DNA of 64,000 nt from an uncultured bacterium (GCA_902797965.1 CADBUY010000007.1:34683-98682), one strand, 5' to 3'; shown: positions 1-8,070, counted from the first letter of the stretch. Numbers and translations are program-made. The notes: generated by a model from the letters alone, not told the origin.

Positions 1-754
1 TCAGTATGAAGAGCTTAAAAATATTGATAAATTTGCTTTGCATAAGTTGAATAAAGTTGTTGCAGAAGTAACTGAAGCGTTTGAAAATTATGAATTTTAT
101 AAATACTTCCAAGCTCTTCAAAACTTTGCAGCTGTAGACTTAAGCTCATTCTATCTTGATATTGTAAAAGACAGACTTTATACGGCAGGTAAAAAATCAT
201 TATCAAGAAGAGCTTGCCAAACAGTTCTTTATGAAACTTATCAAGCGTTAGTTAGAATGGTTGCTCCTGTAATGCCGTTCCAAGCAGAAGATATGTGGCA
301 AAATACTCCTGAAAACCAGAGGGGTGGATTAGAAAGTATTTTGCTTGCTTCTTGGGTAGGCGTAAATGATGAGTGGAATAATCCACAACTGGAAGAAGAT
401 TTTACAAAGATTCTTAAAACAAGAGAAGTCGTTACAAGGGCAATAGAGCCGCTAAGAGCTTCTAAGACAGTAGGAAGTTCTTTAGAAGTTGCAGTTTATG
501 TAAAATCTCCGGACTTGGAATTACTGAAAGCTAACGAAAAAGATATTGCTGATATCTTTATCGTATCTCAGGCTTATGTAACAGGCTCTGCTCCTGCTGA
601 TTCGTTAAACGAATATACAGAAAATGATATTACAGTTTGGGTAACTAAAGCAGAGGGTGAAAAATGCGAACGCTGCTGGAAATACCGTACTTTAGGCGAA
701 CACGCAGGTCATGAAACAATCTGCTCCGATTGTTATGAAGCAATTAAGGGGTAA
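1..754 (+). CDS. ileS: Isoleucyl-tRNA synthetase, C-terminal part (cut by window edge)
   Basis: The reading frame is already open at base 2, so this is the 3' part of a gene that starts before the window. It encodes about 250 residues of the class I anticodon-binding domain followed by the C-terminal zinc-binding knuckle (KCERCWKYR...ICSDCYEAI, two CxxC pairs), which is typical of bacterial IleRS. The enzyme charges tRNA-Ile with isoleucine in the cytoplasm. The stop codon (752-754) lies inside the first unit of a 13-bp tandem repeat. The catalytic HIGH and KMSKS motifs must lie upstream of the window. Family identification is firm because the zinc knuckle and surrounding sequence are characteristic. 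Confidence 0.95.
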   Translation, partial: QYEELKNIDKFALHKLNKVVAEVTEAFENYEFYKYFQALQNFAAVDLSSFYLDIVKDRLYTAGKKSLSRRACQTVLYETYQALVRMVAPVMPFQAEDMWQNTPENQRGGLESILLASWVGVNDEWNNPQLEEDFTKILKTREVVTRAIEPLRASKTVGSSLEVAVYVKSPDLELLKANEKDIADIFIVSQAYVTGSAPADSLNEYTENDITVWVTKAEGEKCERCWKYRTLGEHAGHETICSDCYEAIKG

Positions 755-813
755 ATAATGGGGGTAAATAATAGGGGTAAATACCAAGGGTAAATCGCAG
801 AGGTAAATGGAAA
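749..813. repeat. Five 13-bp tandem repeats (GGGTAAATnnnnn)
   Basis: GGGTAAAT or AGGTAAAT starts at 749, 762, 775, 788 and 801, an exact 13-bp period. The first eight bases are nearly invariant and the last five drift. The array begins over the ileS stop codon. A further GGTAAAT occurs at 861, within the terminator. Confidence 0.85.
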
Positions 814-854
814 AACATTAAATAAACATATTGGATATAAAGAGAGCTTTAAAT

Positions 855-910
855 GGCGGCGGTAAATAAAATGATAAATGATCATTTAAACAAAATCGCC
901 GCCTTTTTTT
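855..910 (+). terminator. Rho-independent terminator of ileS
   Basis: GGCGGCG (855-861) pairs with CGCCGCC (897-903), followed by seven Ts (904-910). The loop contains the perfect 12-bp palindrome AAATGATCATTT (876-887), which can extend the structure. Confidence 0.85.
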
Positions 911-971
911 AGATTAAATATTAATATTTGTAACAAATTAAATACCTCCTGAAATTATAAAAATTTCTAAA

Positions 972-983
972 ACTTTATATATA
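972..983 (+). promoter_or_regulatory. ACTTTATATATA element upstream of the 59-aa gene
   Basis: The core ACTTTATATATA lies 27 bp before the ATG at 1011. The same core occurs at 39914-39925 and 56125-56136, and as ACTTTATATA on the minus strand at 29997-30006. In each case it stands upstream of a poorly characterised gene or transcript. It probably contains a -10 region; the sigma factor is unknown. Confidence 0.5.
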
Positions 984-1010
984 TGCAAACATAAGAGAGA
1001 GGTATAAAAT

Positions 1011-1190
1011 ATGAGTATTTCATCAGGTAACATTGATTTTAGTAAATTATTTCAAACACAATCAACAGGAAATAATGGTGCGGCAGCAGCCAACAATGTT
1101 CCGCAAGGTGGAGCTCAAAAGTCACAAGGCGCAGAAATGGATAAATTTATGAAAGACATGAATGGCTTTAAAAATTTCCATTTACAATAG
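1011..1190 (+). CDS. Small 59-aa protein of unknown function
   Basis: The ORF runs from ATG at 1011 to TAG at 1190. A purine-rich ribosome site (GAGAGAGG) lies about 8 nt before the ATG, and a rho-independent terminator follows at 1222. The product starts MSISSGNIDFSKLF, has a central Ala/Asn/Gly/Gln-rich low-complexity stretch and ends with a Met/Lys/Phe-rich segment (MDKFMKDMNGFKNF). No signal peptide or membrane segment is visible. It is flanked by its own promoter-like element and terminators on both sides, so it looks monocistronic. I do not recognise the family. The element shared with the 81-aa gene downstream of flhA hints at common regulation, which is an inference. Confidence 0.65.
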   Translation: MSISSGNIDFSKLFQTQSTGNNGAAAANNVPQGGAQKSQGAEMDKFMKDMNGFKNFHLQ

Positions 1191-1221
1191 AGAGAAAATT
1201 TAAAAAAGTTAAAATAAAGAG

Positions 1222-1252
1222 AAAAAGAGTGTATATTAAATACACTCTTTTT
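1222..1252 (+). terminator. Terminator after the 59-aa gene
   Basis: The 13-bp stem AAAAAGAGTGTAT (1222-1234) pairs with ATACACTCTTTTT (1240-1252). The loop is 5 nt and the U-tract is part of the 3' arm. The matching A-tract makes it potentially bidirectional. Confidence 0.85.
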
Positions 1253-1269
1253 AAGTTATAAGCTGATTT

Positions 1270-1279
1270 ATGGTATAAT
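1270..1279 (+). promoter_or_regulatory. Extended -10 promoter of recF, probable leaderless start
   Basis: ATGGTATAAT ends at 1279, exactly 7 nt before the A of the recF ATG (1286), so transcription would start at the start codon itself. There is no Shine-Dalgarno sequence. The same TATGG-TAWAAT layout precedes other genes in this window. Confidence 0.6.
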
Positions 1280-1285
1280 TAAGCT

Positions 1286-2374
1286 ATGAAAATAAAGAGA
1301 TTGGGGCTAAAGAATTATAGGAATTGTGTGGACGTAGAGATTAATTTCCCTACAAGAAAGACTCTTATAATAGGGAAAAATGCACAGGGAAAAACAAATA
1401 TTTTAGAAAGTATTTATTTCTTGTCTGATTTAAAAAGTCCAAGAACATCAACTTTATCAGATTTAATAAGATTTAATCAACCTCAATTGGAGATTAATGC
1501 TGAGATATCGAAGAATGATACGGATATTGAGCTGGATTATATTTATACTGCTGATAAAAAGAGAGAACAGAGGATTAATAAAGTAAAAACTACGCCAAAG
1601 AATTTTAAACTTGTTGTTTCAACCGTTTTATTTTCAACAAAAGATATGCTTCTGCTCAGAGGTTCTCCTGAGGATAGACGAACTTGGCTTGATAGAGCTA
1701 TTTCTCAAATTTATCCTGCTTATGATGAAAGGCTTTCAAAATATGATAAAATCAGGGTACAGAAAAATAATCTTCTCAAAAATGAAATATTAGATGAAGC
1801 TCTGCTTGATATTTATAATGAACAACTTGCAATAACAGGCGCAAATATTATTTATTTAAGAAAGAAATTTTTAAAAGAGATAGAAAAAATTGCAGCCGAA
1901 AAACACAGAGTAATAAGTGAGTCAGAAGTTTTTGAAGCAAATTATTCTTGTCCAAAAAATGAGGTTGAAGACATAATGGAATATTTGAAGCATGAGCTTG
2001 CCGAACGCAGATTGGAAGAAATTGCGCGCAGACAGTCGTGTGTTGGTCCTCACAGAGATGATATTGAATTTAAGATTAATGGTGTCGATGCAACAAAATT
2101 TGCTTCGCAGGGACAGCAGAGGACTTTGGTATTATCTCTAAAGCTGTCGGAACTTGAGATTATAAAAGATAAAACAGGATATTATCCTATTCTGCTTTTA
2201 GATGATGTTTTGGCTGAACTTGATGATAAAAGGCAGAATTATCTCTTAAAATCAATTGATGAGAATACTCAAACAATAATTACATCCGTTGATACATTAT
2301 TATTTGAACAAGAATTTTTAAAAGATGTTACAATATATAATATAATTGACGGGAATATTAAAAATAAGGAGTGA
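1286..2374 (+). CDS. recF: DNA replication and repair protein RecF
   Basis: This 362-aa SMC-like ATPase loads RecA with RecO/RecR at single-strand gaps. The Walker A motif GKNAQGKTN lies at residues 30-38, the ABC-type signature (ASQGQQRTLVLSLKLSE) in the C-terminal third, and Walker B (PILLLDDVLAELD) near residues 301-313. Length and motif order match RecF rather than RecN or SMC. No ribosome binding site precedes the ATG; a -10 box sits 7 nt upstream, suggesting a leaderless transcript. galE follows 4 nt after the stop, with its ribosome site overlapping the recF end, so the two are probably co-transcribed. The gene is not next to dnaA/dnaN here. Confidence 0.95.
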   Translation: MKIKRLGLKNYRNCVDVEINFPTRKTLIIGKNAQGKTNILESIYFLSDLKSPRTSTLSDLIRFNQPQLEINAEISKNDTDIELDYIYTADKKREQRINKVKTTPKNFKLVVSTVLFSTKDMLLLRGSPEDRRTWLDRAISQIYPAYDERLSKYDKIRVQKNNLLKNEILDEALLDIYNEQLAITGANIIYLRKKFLKEIEKIAAEKHRVISESEVFEANYSCPKNEVEDIMEYLKHELAERRLEEIARRQSCVGPHRDDIEFKINGVDATKFASQGQQRTLVLSLKLSELEIIKDKTGYYPILLLDDVLAELDDKRQNYLLKSIDENTQTIITSVDTLLFEQEFLKDVTIYNIIDGNIKNKE

Positions 2375-2378
2375 AAAT

Positions 2379-3380
2379 ATGATATTAGTTACTGGCGGTG
2401 CCGGATATATAGGGAGTCATCTTGTTATGGCATTACTTGAAAAAGGAGAAGATGTCATTGTTTTTGACAGCCTTGAACTTGGGCATATTGAAACAGTAGA
2501 AACCCTTAAAAAATATGGTAATTTAAAATTTATAAAAGGCAATCTAAAGAATCTTGATGATATCCGAGGTGTCTTTATGTCGAATAAAGGAATAGAAGCC
2601 GTTGTTCATTTTGCAGCATATTCTCAGGTTGCGGAAAGTGTAAAAAATCCTCAAAAATATTATTATAATAATGTTTATGGAACGCTTAATTTATTAAATG
2701 CAATGATGGAATTTGGAGTAAAGAAAATCGTATTTTCTTCAACAGCTGCAACTTATGGCGAACCTGTTTATACCCCGATTGATGAAAAACATCCTCAACA
2801 GCCTATTAATCCTTATGGGATGTCAAAACTAATGGTTGAAAAGATTATGGACGATTATGACAGAGCTTATGGCTTGAAATCAGTAAGACTCCGATACTTT
2901 AATGTTGCAGGAGCGGATTCGCAAGCAAGAATTGGCGAATGGCATGAGCCTGAAACACATTTGATTCCAAATGTCTTAAAAGCTACTGTTGATAAAACTT
3001 TCAAGATGTTTGGAACGGATTATGATACGATTGACGGAACTTGTGTAAGAGATTACATAAATGTTGAAGATTTAGCTCAGGCGCATATATTGGCTCTTGA
3101 TTATCTTAATAACGGTGGTGAAACAAATTTCTTTAACTTGGGAACAAAAGACGGGAATAGCGTAAAAGAAGTTTTTGCCGTTTGTGAAAAAGTTAAAGGG
3201 ACATCAATTCCGTTAGAAGTTTGTCCAAGAAGAGAAGGTGATCCAGCGGCACTTGTTGCGGATAACTCTAAAGCTAAAGGAGCTTTAAACTGGCATCCTC
3301 AACATGATTTGGAATATAGTATAACTACAGCAAATGAATGGGAAAAAGTTTTGGCGGACAGACTTATTGCTAAAGTTTAA
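2379..3380 (+). CDS. galE: UDP-glucose 4-epimerase
   Basis: This is a 333-aa short-chain dehydrogenase/reductase enzyme that interconverts UDP-glucose and UDP-galactose with bound NAD. The start at 2379 is chosen because AAGGAG lies 7 nt upstream and the protein then opens directly with MILVTGGAGYIG, the NAD-binding glycine motif (residues 6-12). The catalytic residues appear as Ser/Thr around 120-122 and YGMSK (Tyr146, Lys150). It probably supplies UDP-galactose for surface polysaccharide. A sugar-phosphate transferase occurs elsewhere in the window but is not linked. A strong terminator follows. Confidence 0.93.
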   Translation: MILVTGGAGYIGSHLVMALLEKGEDVIVFDSLELGHIETVETLKKYGNLKFIKGNLKNLDDIRGVFMSNKGIEAVVHFAAYSQVAESVKNPQKYYYNNVYGTLNLLNAMMEFGVKKIVFSSTAATYGEPVYTPIDEKHPQQPINPYGMSKLMVEKIMDDYDRAYGLKSVRLRYFNVAGADSQARIGEWHEPETHLIPNVLKATVDKTFKMFGTDYDTIDGTCVRDYINVEDLAQAHILALDYLNNGGETNFFNLGTKDGNSVKEVFAVCEKVKGTSIPLEVCPRREGDPAALVADNSKAKGALNWHPQHDLEYSITTANEWEKVLADRLIAKV

Positions 3381-3400
3381 GATATTATTGTATAAATAAT

Positions 3401-3437
3401 GCCGAGTTTTTGGATTTTATCCAAAAACTCGGCTCTT
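3401..3437. terminator. Bidirectional terminator between galE and lysS
   Basis: A perfect 14-bp stem, GCCGAGTTTTTGGA (3401-3414) with TCCAAAAACTCGGC (3420-3433), is followed by TCTTTTG. It separates the convergent galE and lysS. Confidence 0.88.
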
Positions 3438-3455
3438 TTGTTTCTCAATTACTAA

Positions 3456-4997
3456 TTATTGTTCCAATTTTTTTAATGTTGGAAATGCAATTACGTCACG
3501 TATTGTAGGAGAATTAGTTAACAACATAACCAATCGGTCTATTCCCATGCCCATTCCGCCTGTAGGAGCTAAGCCGTATTCAAGAGCATTGATGTAATCT
3601 TCATCAATAGACATAGCTTCTTCATCACCATTAGCTTTTGCAAGAGCTTGTGCTTCAAAACGGTGTCTTTGGTCTATTGGGTCTGTTAATTCAGAAAAAG
3701 CGTTAGCAATTTCCCAGCCGTTAACACGAGTTTCAAATCTTTCTGTTAATCTGTCGTTATCTCTGTGAACTTTTGCAAGCGGTGAAATTTCTCTAGGATA
3801 GTCAATAATATGAACCGGTTGTATTAAACTTGGTTCAACCTTTTCTTCAAATACAGCTTCAACAATTTGTCCCCAGTTCATTTGTTCATCAACTTCAACA
3901 TGAAGTTCTTTGGCTTTATCGTAAGCTTCTTTAGCAGTAAAGAACTCACCAAAGTCTACACCTGTTTTTTCTTTAATTCCGCCAAGCATAGTTTTTCTGT
4001 CCCAAGGCGGAGTTAAGTCGATTAAATTATCACCATATTGAACTTTCATTGTTCCAAGAACTTCCTGTGCAACGTAGGCTACAAGATTTTCCGTAAGAGC
4101 CATCATTTCGTTATAATCTACGAATGATTGATAAAGTTCTATCATCGTAAATTCAGGGTTATGACGAGTATCTATACCTTCATTTCTAAAGCATCTTGAA
4201 AGTTCAAAGATTTTGTCATTAAGACCGCCGACCATAAGTCTTTTTAAATGTAATTCCGGTGCAATTCTCAATGTTAAATCCATATCAAGAGCATTGTGAT
4301 GAGTTATGAACGGTCTTGCGTTTGCCCCCGATGCCTGCGTATGAAGCATAGGTGTTTCAACTTCTATAAATCCTTGTTTAAATAAATATTCACGAACTTT
4401 TTGTATAATTAAACTTCTTTTTCTTAATGTGTCACGAGTAGATTCGTTAACAATTAAGTCTAAGTATCTTTGGCGATATTTAGTCTCTGTATCAGACATG
4501 TTGTGATACGATTTCAATTGCTCTAATTTTTCTTCACTAATTTGTTTGTTAGGAAGTGGAAGAAGTGATTTTGAAAGCATTTTAAAGTTTGTAGCTTTAA
4601 TAGATAGTTCTCCTCGAGGAGTTCTTCTGATTGTACCTGTAAAACCTAAAATATCACCGATATCAACAAGCTTTAAAGTTTTAACCATATCGGGATCCAT
4701 ATTTTCTTTGTGAGAGAAAATTTGAATTTTTCCTGTCGTATCCATTAGGTCAATAAACATGCCAGAGTTTCTTATTGCCATAACACGACCGGCTACCGAA
4801 TATTTATCATCAGTTTCTTCTCCGGATGGTAAATCCTTATATTTAGCCTGAAGGTCTGCAGCGTTTGCATCTTTTTCAAATACATAAGGATATGGATTAA
4901 TTCCTTTGTCTGCAAGTTCTGCAAGTTTTTGTATCCTTGTTTGTCTTATTTGTTCTTTTGCCGAATTAATCGGTTTTGCTTGTTCAGTTGTTGTCAT
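3456..4997 (-). CDS. lysS: Lysyl-tRNA synthetase, class II
   Basis: The 513-aa product attaches lysine to tRNA-Lys. An N-terminal OB-fold anticodon-binding domain (about 60-170) is followed by the class II catalytic core: motif 1 around YRQRYLDLIVNE, motif 2 FRNEGIDTRHNPEFTMIELY, and motif 3 GGMGMGIDRLVMLL close to the C-terminus. Length is normal for bacterial LysS. An AGAGG ribosome site precedes the ATG. A TATGG-TAAAAT promoter-like sequence lies about 50 bp upstream in the region shared with the divergent gene at 5076. It appears to be monocistronic. Confidence 0.96.
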   Translation of the reverse strand: MTTTEQAKPINSAKEQIRQTRIQKLAELADKGINPYPYVFEKDANAADLQAKYKDLPSGEETDDKYSVAGRVMAIRNSGMFIDLMDTTGKIQIFSHKENMDPDMVKTLKLVDIGDILGFTGTIRRTPRGELSIKATNFKMLSKSLLPLPNKQISEEKLEQLKSYHNMSDTETKYRQRYLDLIVNESTRDTLRKRSLIIQKVREYLFKQGFIEVETPMLHTQASGANARPFITHHNALDMDLTLRIAPELHLKRLMVGGLNDKIFELSRCFRNEGIDTRHNPEFTMIELYQSFVDYNEMMALTENLVAYVAQEVLGTMKVQYGDNLIDLTPPWDRKTMLGGIKEKTGVDFGEFFTAKEAYDKAKELHVEVDEQMNWGQIVEAVFEEKVEPSLIQPVHIIDYPREISPLAKVHRDNDRLTERFETRVNGWEIANAFSELTDPIDQRHRFEAQALAKANGDEEAMSIDEDYINALEYGLAPTGGMGMGIDRLVMLLTNSPTIRDVIAFPTLKKLEQ

Positions 4998-5075
4998 TAT
5001 TAAATCCTCTTTTTTAGACTATATCTTAATAACGACATTTTACCATAAAAATGTTTGTGTTAGTATATAAATGTT

Positions 5076-5429
5076 ATGAAGATTTTACCGTTGGTTAAAG
5101 GGATACAAAATGACATTACCTCATCTGGTGTTAAATTAAAAAGAGCTACCAAGGATGGTTATAATATTGCAAATAGAACTGCAAAGGTTTATAATCAAGG
5201 TGCTATCCGAAAATACTTAAATATAACAAGAAGTGTTACAAGCAAGGTAGCCTCAAAAACAACATCTAAAGAACTTCCATATATTGCCGGCGCAATCGGT
5301 GTGATGGCTCCAATTCCGTTTATGGGTACAATTATGTTTGGTATAGGACTTTTAGCAAGATTTTCTGCTCCAGGAGCTCGTATAATATATGATAAAATAA
5401 GTAAATCGCACATTAATTTAAATATTTAA
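5076..5429 (+). CDS. Small membrane-associated protein, unknown
   Basis: The 117-aa product has a basic N-terminal half (rich in Lys, Arg, Ser, Thr) and one hydrophobic segment (about residues 70-97, IAGAIGVMAPIPFMGTIMFGIGLLARF) containing Pro and Gly, which could be a re-entrant or transmembrane helix. No ribosome site is seen. A TATAAA box (5066-5071) ends only 5 nt before the ATG, so translation may be leaderless or the true start may be downstream. It is divergent from lysS, and its last 4 bases overlap tail-to-tail with the receiver gene. I do not recognise a family. It is convincing as a gene because of its position and codon use, but its function is unknown. Confidence 0.7.
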   Translation: MKILPLVKGIQNDITSSGVKLKRATKDGYNIANRTAKVYNQGAIRKYLNITRSVTSKVASKTTSKELPYIAGAIGVMAPIPFMGTIMFGIGLLARFSAPGARIIYDKISKSHINLNI

Positions 5430-5812
5430 AGTGTAATTAATGCTTTGAAGGGTTCTATTGATGCAGCAGCTACTGATTTAGGAATACAGTCGACGTTGTA
5501 ACGTTCTGCAATATACCTTATGTTGGCTGTAGCAGATATTATTATGATTTTTGTTTTGTAGCAAAAAGAAAGGTTTTTGGCTTGTTCAATAAGCCACTCT
5601 CCAGCCATAAGCGGTGCAAAGTCCGGTTCCATCTGCATGTCTGTTAACAAATAATCATAAGGATGTTCTTTGCTTTCAAGTAGTTTAGAATAGCCGTCTT
5701 TTGCGCAAGTTGCAGTGTCTAAAATTATATCATTACCCAATATCTCGTATGCGGTTTTAGAATTAAAACTTCTCCATCCGCCTTGGTCATCAACAACTAA
5801 TATTTTTTTCAT
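5426..5812 (-). CDS. Stand-alone response regulator receiver domain
   Basis: This 128-aa CheY-like receiver has no output domain. The acidic pair D8/D9, the phospho-acceptor D58 (LLTDMQM), S93 (IIIISATA) and K112 (CIPKS) are all in place, so it should be phosphorylatable. It is the last gene of a minus-strand operon and overlaps aroH by 4 nt (ATGA). The likely kinase is the sensor histidine kinase at the head of the same operon. Signalling through protein-protein contact is inferred from the lack of a DNA-binding domain. Annotation as a receiver is secure; partner and role are inferred. Confidence 0.88.
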   Translation of the reverse strand: MKKILVVDDQGGWRSFNSKTAYEILGNDIILDTATCAKDGYSKLLESKEHPYDYLLTDMQMEPDFAPLMAGEWLIEQAKNLSFCYKTKIIIISATANIRYIAERYNVDCIPKSVAAASIEPFKALITL

Positions 5813-6159
5813 TTCCTAAGACCTGCTGCGCCATCTAAATAAACAAATGATGGTTCAAAATATTCACTACAATTAACTATAATCATTATACGCAAACATT
5901 TTGGCAGACTGCCGGGAACATCCAGTTCGTGGAAACACATCATTGGAACATCTTTCCATTTGAGATTAATTCTTGCATATTTTGCAGGAAAATCCGCATT
6001 CAAATCATTTGTTAAAGTAAAAATAGCATGTGATATTGAATCTACTTCAATGTTATTTTTTTCAACCATAGCCTTTAATAATTTTATAGTTGCAGCACCG
6101 ATTGACTCAGGTGTGTTATCGTCTACCGTAATTGCTCCTCTTATTCCTTTTGTGATCAT
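5809..6159 (-). CDS. aroH: Chorismate mutase, AroH class
   Basis: The 116-aa protein of the trimeric AroH fold converts chorismate to prephenate on the way to Phe/Tyr. The active-site residues of the Bacillus enzyme are visible at nearly identical positions: Arg7 (GIRGAIT), Cys75 and Glu78 (MCFHELD), Arg90 (KCLRI), and Tyr107 (VYLDG). It overlaps the Nudix gene upstream and the receiver gene downstream by 4 nt each, so translation is probably coupled. The chorismate-forming genes aroC/aroK/aroB lie 9-12 kb away. Its placement in a signalling operon is unusual. Confidence 0.92.
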   Translation of the reverse strand: MITKGIRGAITVDDNTPESIGAATIKLLKAMVEKNNIEVDSISHAIFTLTNDLNADFPAKYARINLKWKDVPMMCFHELDVPGSLPKCLRIMIIVNCSEYFEPSFVYLDGAAGLRK

Positions 6160-6707
6160 ATAACCTCCTTTAAATAAAATAATCCTGCTAATGTTTGCGC
6201 TGCAAGTGCGTACCCTTTTTCTTCCTGTTCTTTTAACCAGTGGTATATATCATTAATATCTACCAAAACTCTGTCAATAATTACTCCACCATCACTAATC
6301 GGTTTGGAAATGATTTTGTATTCATTAATGTAAGCAATCGCAATTGTAACCGTTTCAGAAACACACCCCGGTGAACTTGCAGCTCTGCGAGTTTTTATTT
6401 CAATTTTGTCAGCAATAAGCCCTGCTTCTTCAAGCAGCTCTGCTCTAATTGCATCTTCAATACTTTCCCCTTGTCTTTCGTCACCAACTAAACCTGCCGG
6501 AACTGCTATTGAACGATTTGCAATACCTTCTGCGACAAGAGGAGGTCGTTCTTCAATGATGAATAGGACTTGCTTATTATTAATTACAGGCACTATAATT
6601 ACAACATCTTTAGCATTTGGTCTGTGGGCGTAAACCCAATCACTTCCTGTCTTAGATTGAGTACTTTTTAATTGAAGATATTTTGTGTCATATAAAATGT
6701 CTGCCAT
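6156..6707 (-). CDS. Nudix hydrolase (ADP-ribose pyrophosphatase-like)
   Basis: The 183-aa protein carries the Nudix box starting at G(DERQG)E and ending AELLEEAGL around residues 76-98, preceded by the AGL(V)GD element typical of ADP-sugar pyrophosphatases. The first Arg of the REUXEE signature is Ala here, while the metal-binding EE pair is intact. The N-terminal beta-rich dimerisation region is consistent with the NudF/ADP-ribose branch, which hydrolyses ADP-ribose and similar nucleoside diphosphate sugars; the substrate is inferred. It lies 16 nt after the sensor kinase gene and overlaps aroH by 4 nt. Confidence 0.85.
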   Translation of the reverse strand: MADILYDTKYLQLKSTQSKTGSDWVYAHRPNAKDVVIIVPVINNKQVLFIIEERPPLVAEGIANRSIAVPAGLVGDERQGESIEDAIRAELLEEAGLIADKIEIKTRRAASSPGCVSETVTIAIAYINEYKIISKPISDGGVIIDRVLVDINDIYHWLKEQEEKGYALAAQTLAGLFYLKEVI

Positions 6708-6723
6708 ATTTTATGCGCCCCTC

Positions 6724-8070
6724 TTATTCTCCGTAATATAGGCTTTCGTTAGCACTGGCAGGGATTTTAACACAAAATTCTGTATATTCACCTTCTACGC
6801 TTTCAACAGTAAGATCGCCACCATGTGCTTTTGCTATTTGGAAAGATAAATATAATCCAAGCCCTGTACCAATCTTTCTAAACTTTTTAGCAGCAGAATA
6901 ATATTTGTTAAAAATTTTGTTTATGTCTGCTTGCGATATGCCTTTGCCGTAATCCTTAACTTTTATAATTATGTATTTTGGTATCTCACCGATTGTTATT
7001 TCGATAGGTGAATTAGGTTCACCGTATGATATTGCATTTTGAATTAAGTTTTTTATAACACGTCTTAACTGAATTTTATCAGCAAGAACTCTAATATCTC
7101 TCGGAAGATTAAAAATAAGACTGTTTTTTGATTTATTGGCAATCGGTGTCATATCAACTATAATCTCATCAATGAAACTTTTAAGCATAATATTTTCACG
7201 ATATAGACGGATAGACTGACTTCCGAATTTGTATGTTTCAAGAACAACCTGAACCAAATCAAGTAATTCTTTGTTAGAAGATTGCATGTTTTTAAGCGCA
7301 ATCTCCTGTTTTTCAGAAACTTTACCAAAACTTTCATTTAAGAAAAGTTCAAGCATATTTTTTTCTGCAACAATTGGAACCTTCAAGTCATGGGTCAATG
7401 TTGCTACAAAATCTTCTTTAAGCGTTTCAAGCTCTTTTTGATCGGTTACGTTTTTGATAATAATAACGTATCTTTTTTTCTTATCTTCAAGCTTAATTTC
7501 TTCAGAATTTGCAACAAAGTTTGATGATTTATCTTCAAGAATAACAACATCATTTTCTTTAAGATTATCAAATTTTTTGCCCTGAGGCAATTCAATGTAG
7601 TCGGTTAAAAATTGTCCCATTAACTTATTGCCGTCAACATTAAACCATTGCGTTATTCTTGGAGTAGCTCGCAGAATTTTGTAATGTTCATCAATTATGA
7701 CAAGTCCGTCAGATAGTGAATTAATAACAGCTTCAAGTAATTTATTTTGCTTGTGTAGTTCGTTTTGATATTCATTAACCATTTTTTCTCTGTCATAAAG
7801 AGTTTCAATCATTCGGTTAATACTTTCTGCCAACGGTTCTGAATTAGGAATTTCAGTTTTATTAATCTTTTTTGTTAAATCACCATATCTTACAGAGTTA
7901 ATAGCTTTTGTAATGGTACCCAGATAATCGTTAATCTTCATCCACTTTTTACTTGTAATTCTTGCAGAAACAAAAAGAGTAATCAGTACAACCAGTACAA
8001 AAATGTTCAGTGCATGAATAATTAACGTTTCTCTTCCCCAAAGAGTTATAGTGGCAATTTGTGTTAACAT
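6724..8070 (-). CDS. Membrane sensor histidine kinase (HAMP-PAS-HisKA-HATPase)
   Basis: The 448-aa protein has one transmembrane helix (about 19-37), a HAMP-like linker (38-95), a PAS domain (about 108-215), the dimerisation/phospho-acceptor helix with His227 (ATLTHDLKVPI), and a HATPase domain with an N-box (RRVIKNLIQNAISYG), G1 (VKDYGKGIS) and G2 (GTGLGLYL). There is almost no extracytoplasmic domain, so the signal is probably sensed by PAS inside the cell or in the membrane. It heads a minus-strand operon with Nudix, aroH and a receiver-only protein. No DNA-binding regulator is adjacent; the small receiver is the obvious partner. Confidence 0.93.
   Translation of the reverse strand: MLTQIATITLWGRETLIIHALNIFVLVVLITLFVSARITSKKWMKINDYLGTITKAINSVRYGDLTKKINKTEIPNSEPLAESINRMIETLYDREKMVNEYQNELHKQNKLLEAVINSLSDGLVIIDEHYKILRATPRITQWFNVDGNKLMGQFLTDYIELPQGKKFDNLKENDVVILEDKSSNFVANSEEIKLEDKKKRYVIIIKNVTDQKELETLKEDFVATLTHDLKVPIVAEKNMLELFLNESFGKVSEKQEIALKNMQSSNKELLDLVQVVLETYKFGSQSIRLYRENIMLKSFIDEIIVDMTPIANKSKNSLIFNLPRDIRVLADKIQLRRVIKNLIQNAISYGEPNSPIEITIGEIPKYIIIKVKDYGKGISQADINKIFNKYYSAAKKFRKIGTGLGLYLSFQIAKAHGGDLTVESVEGEYTEFCVKIPASANESLYYGE

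Noticed and set aside
749..813. Repeats here or at 54442-54499 as CRISPR arrays
   Set aside because: Units are 13 bp or 6 bp with tiny or no spacers and there are no cas genes in the window.
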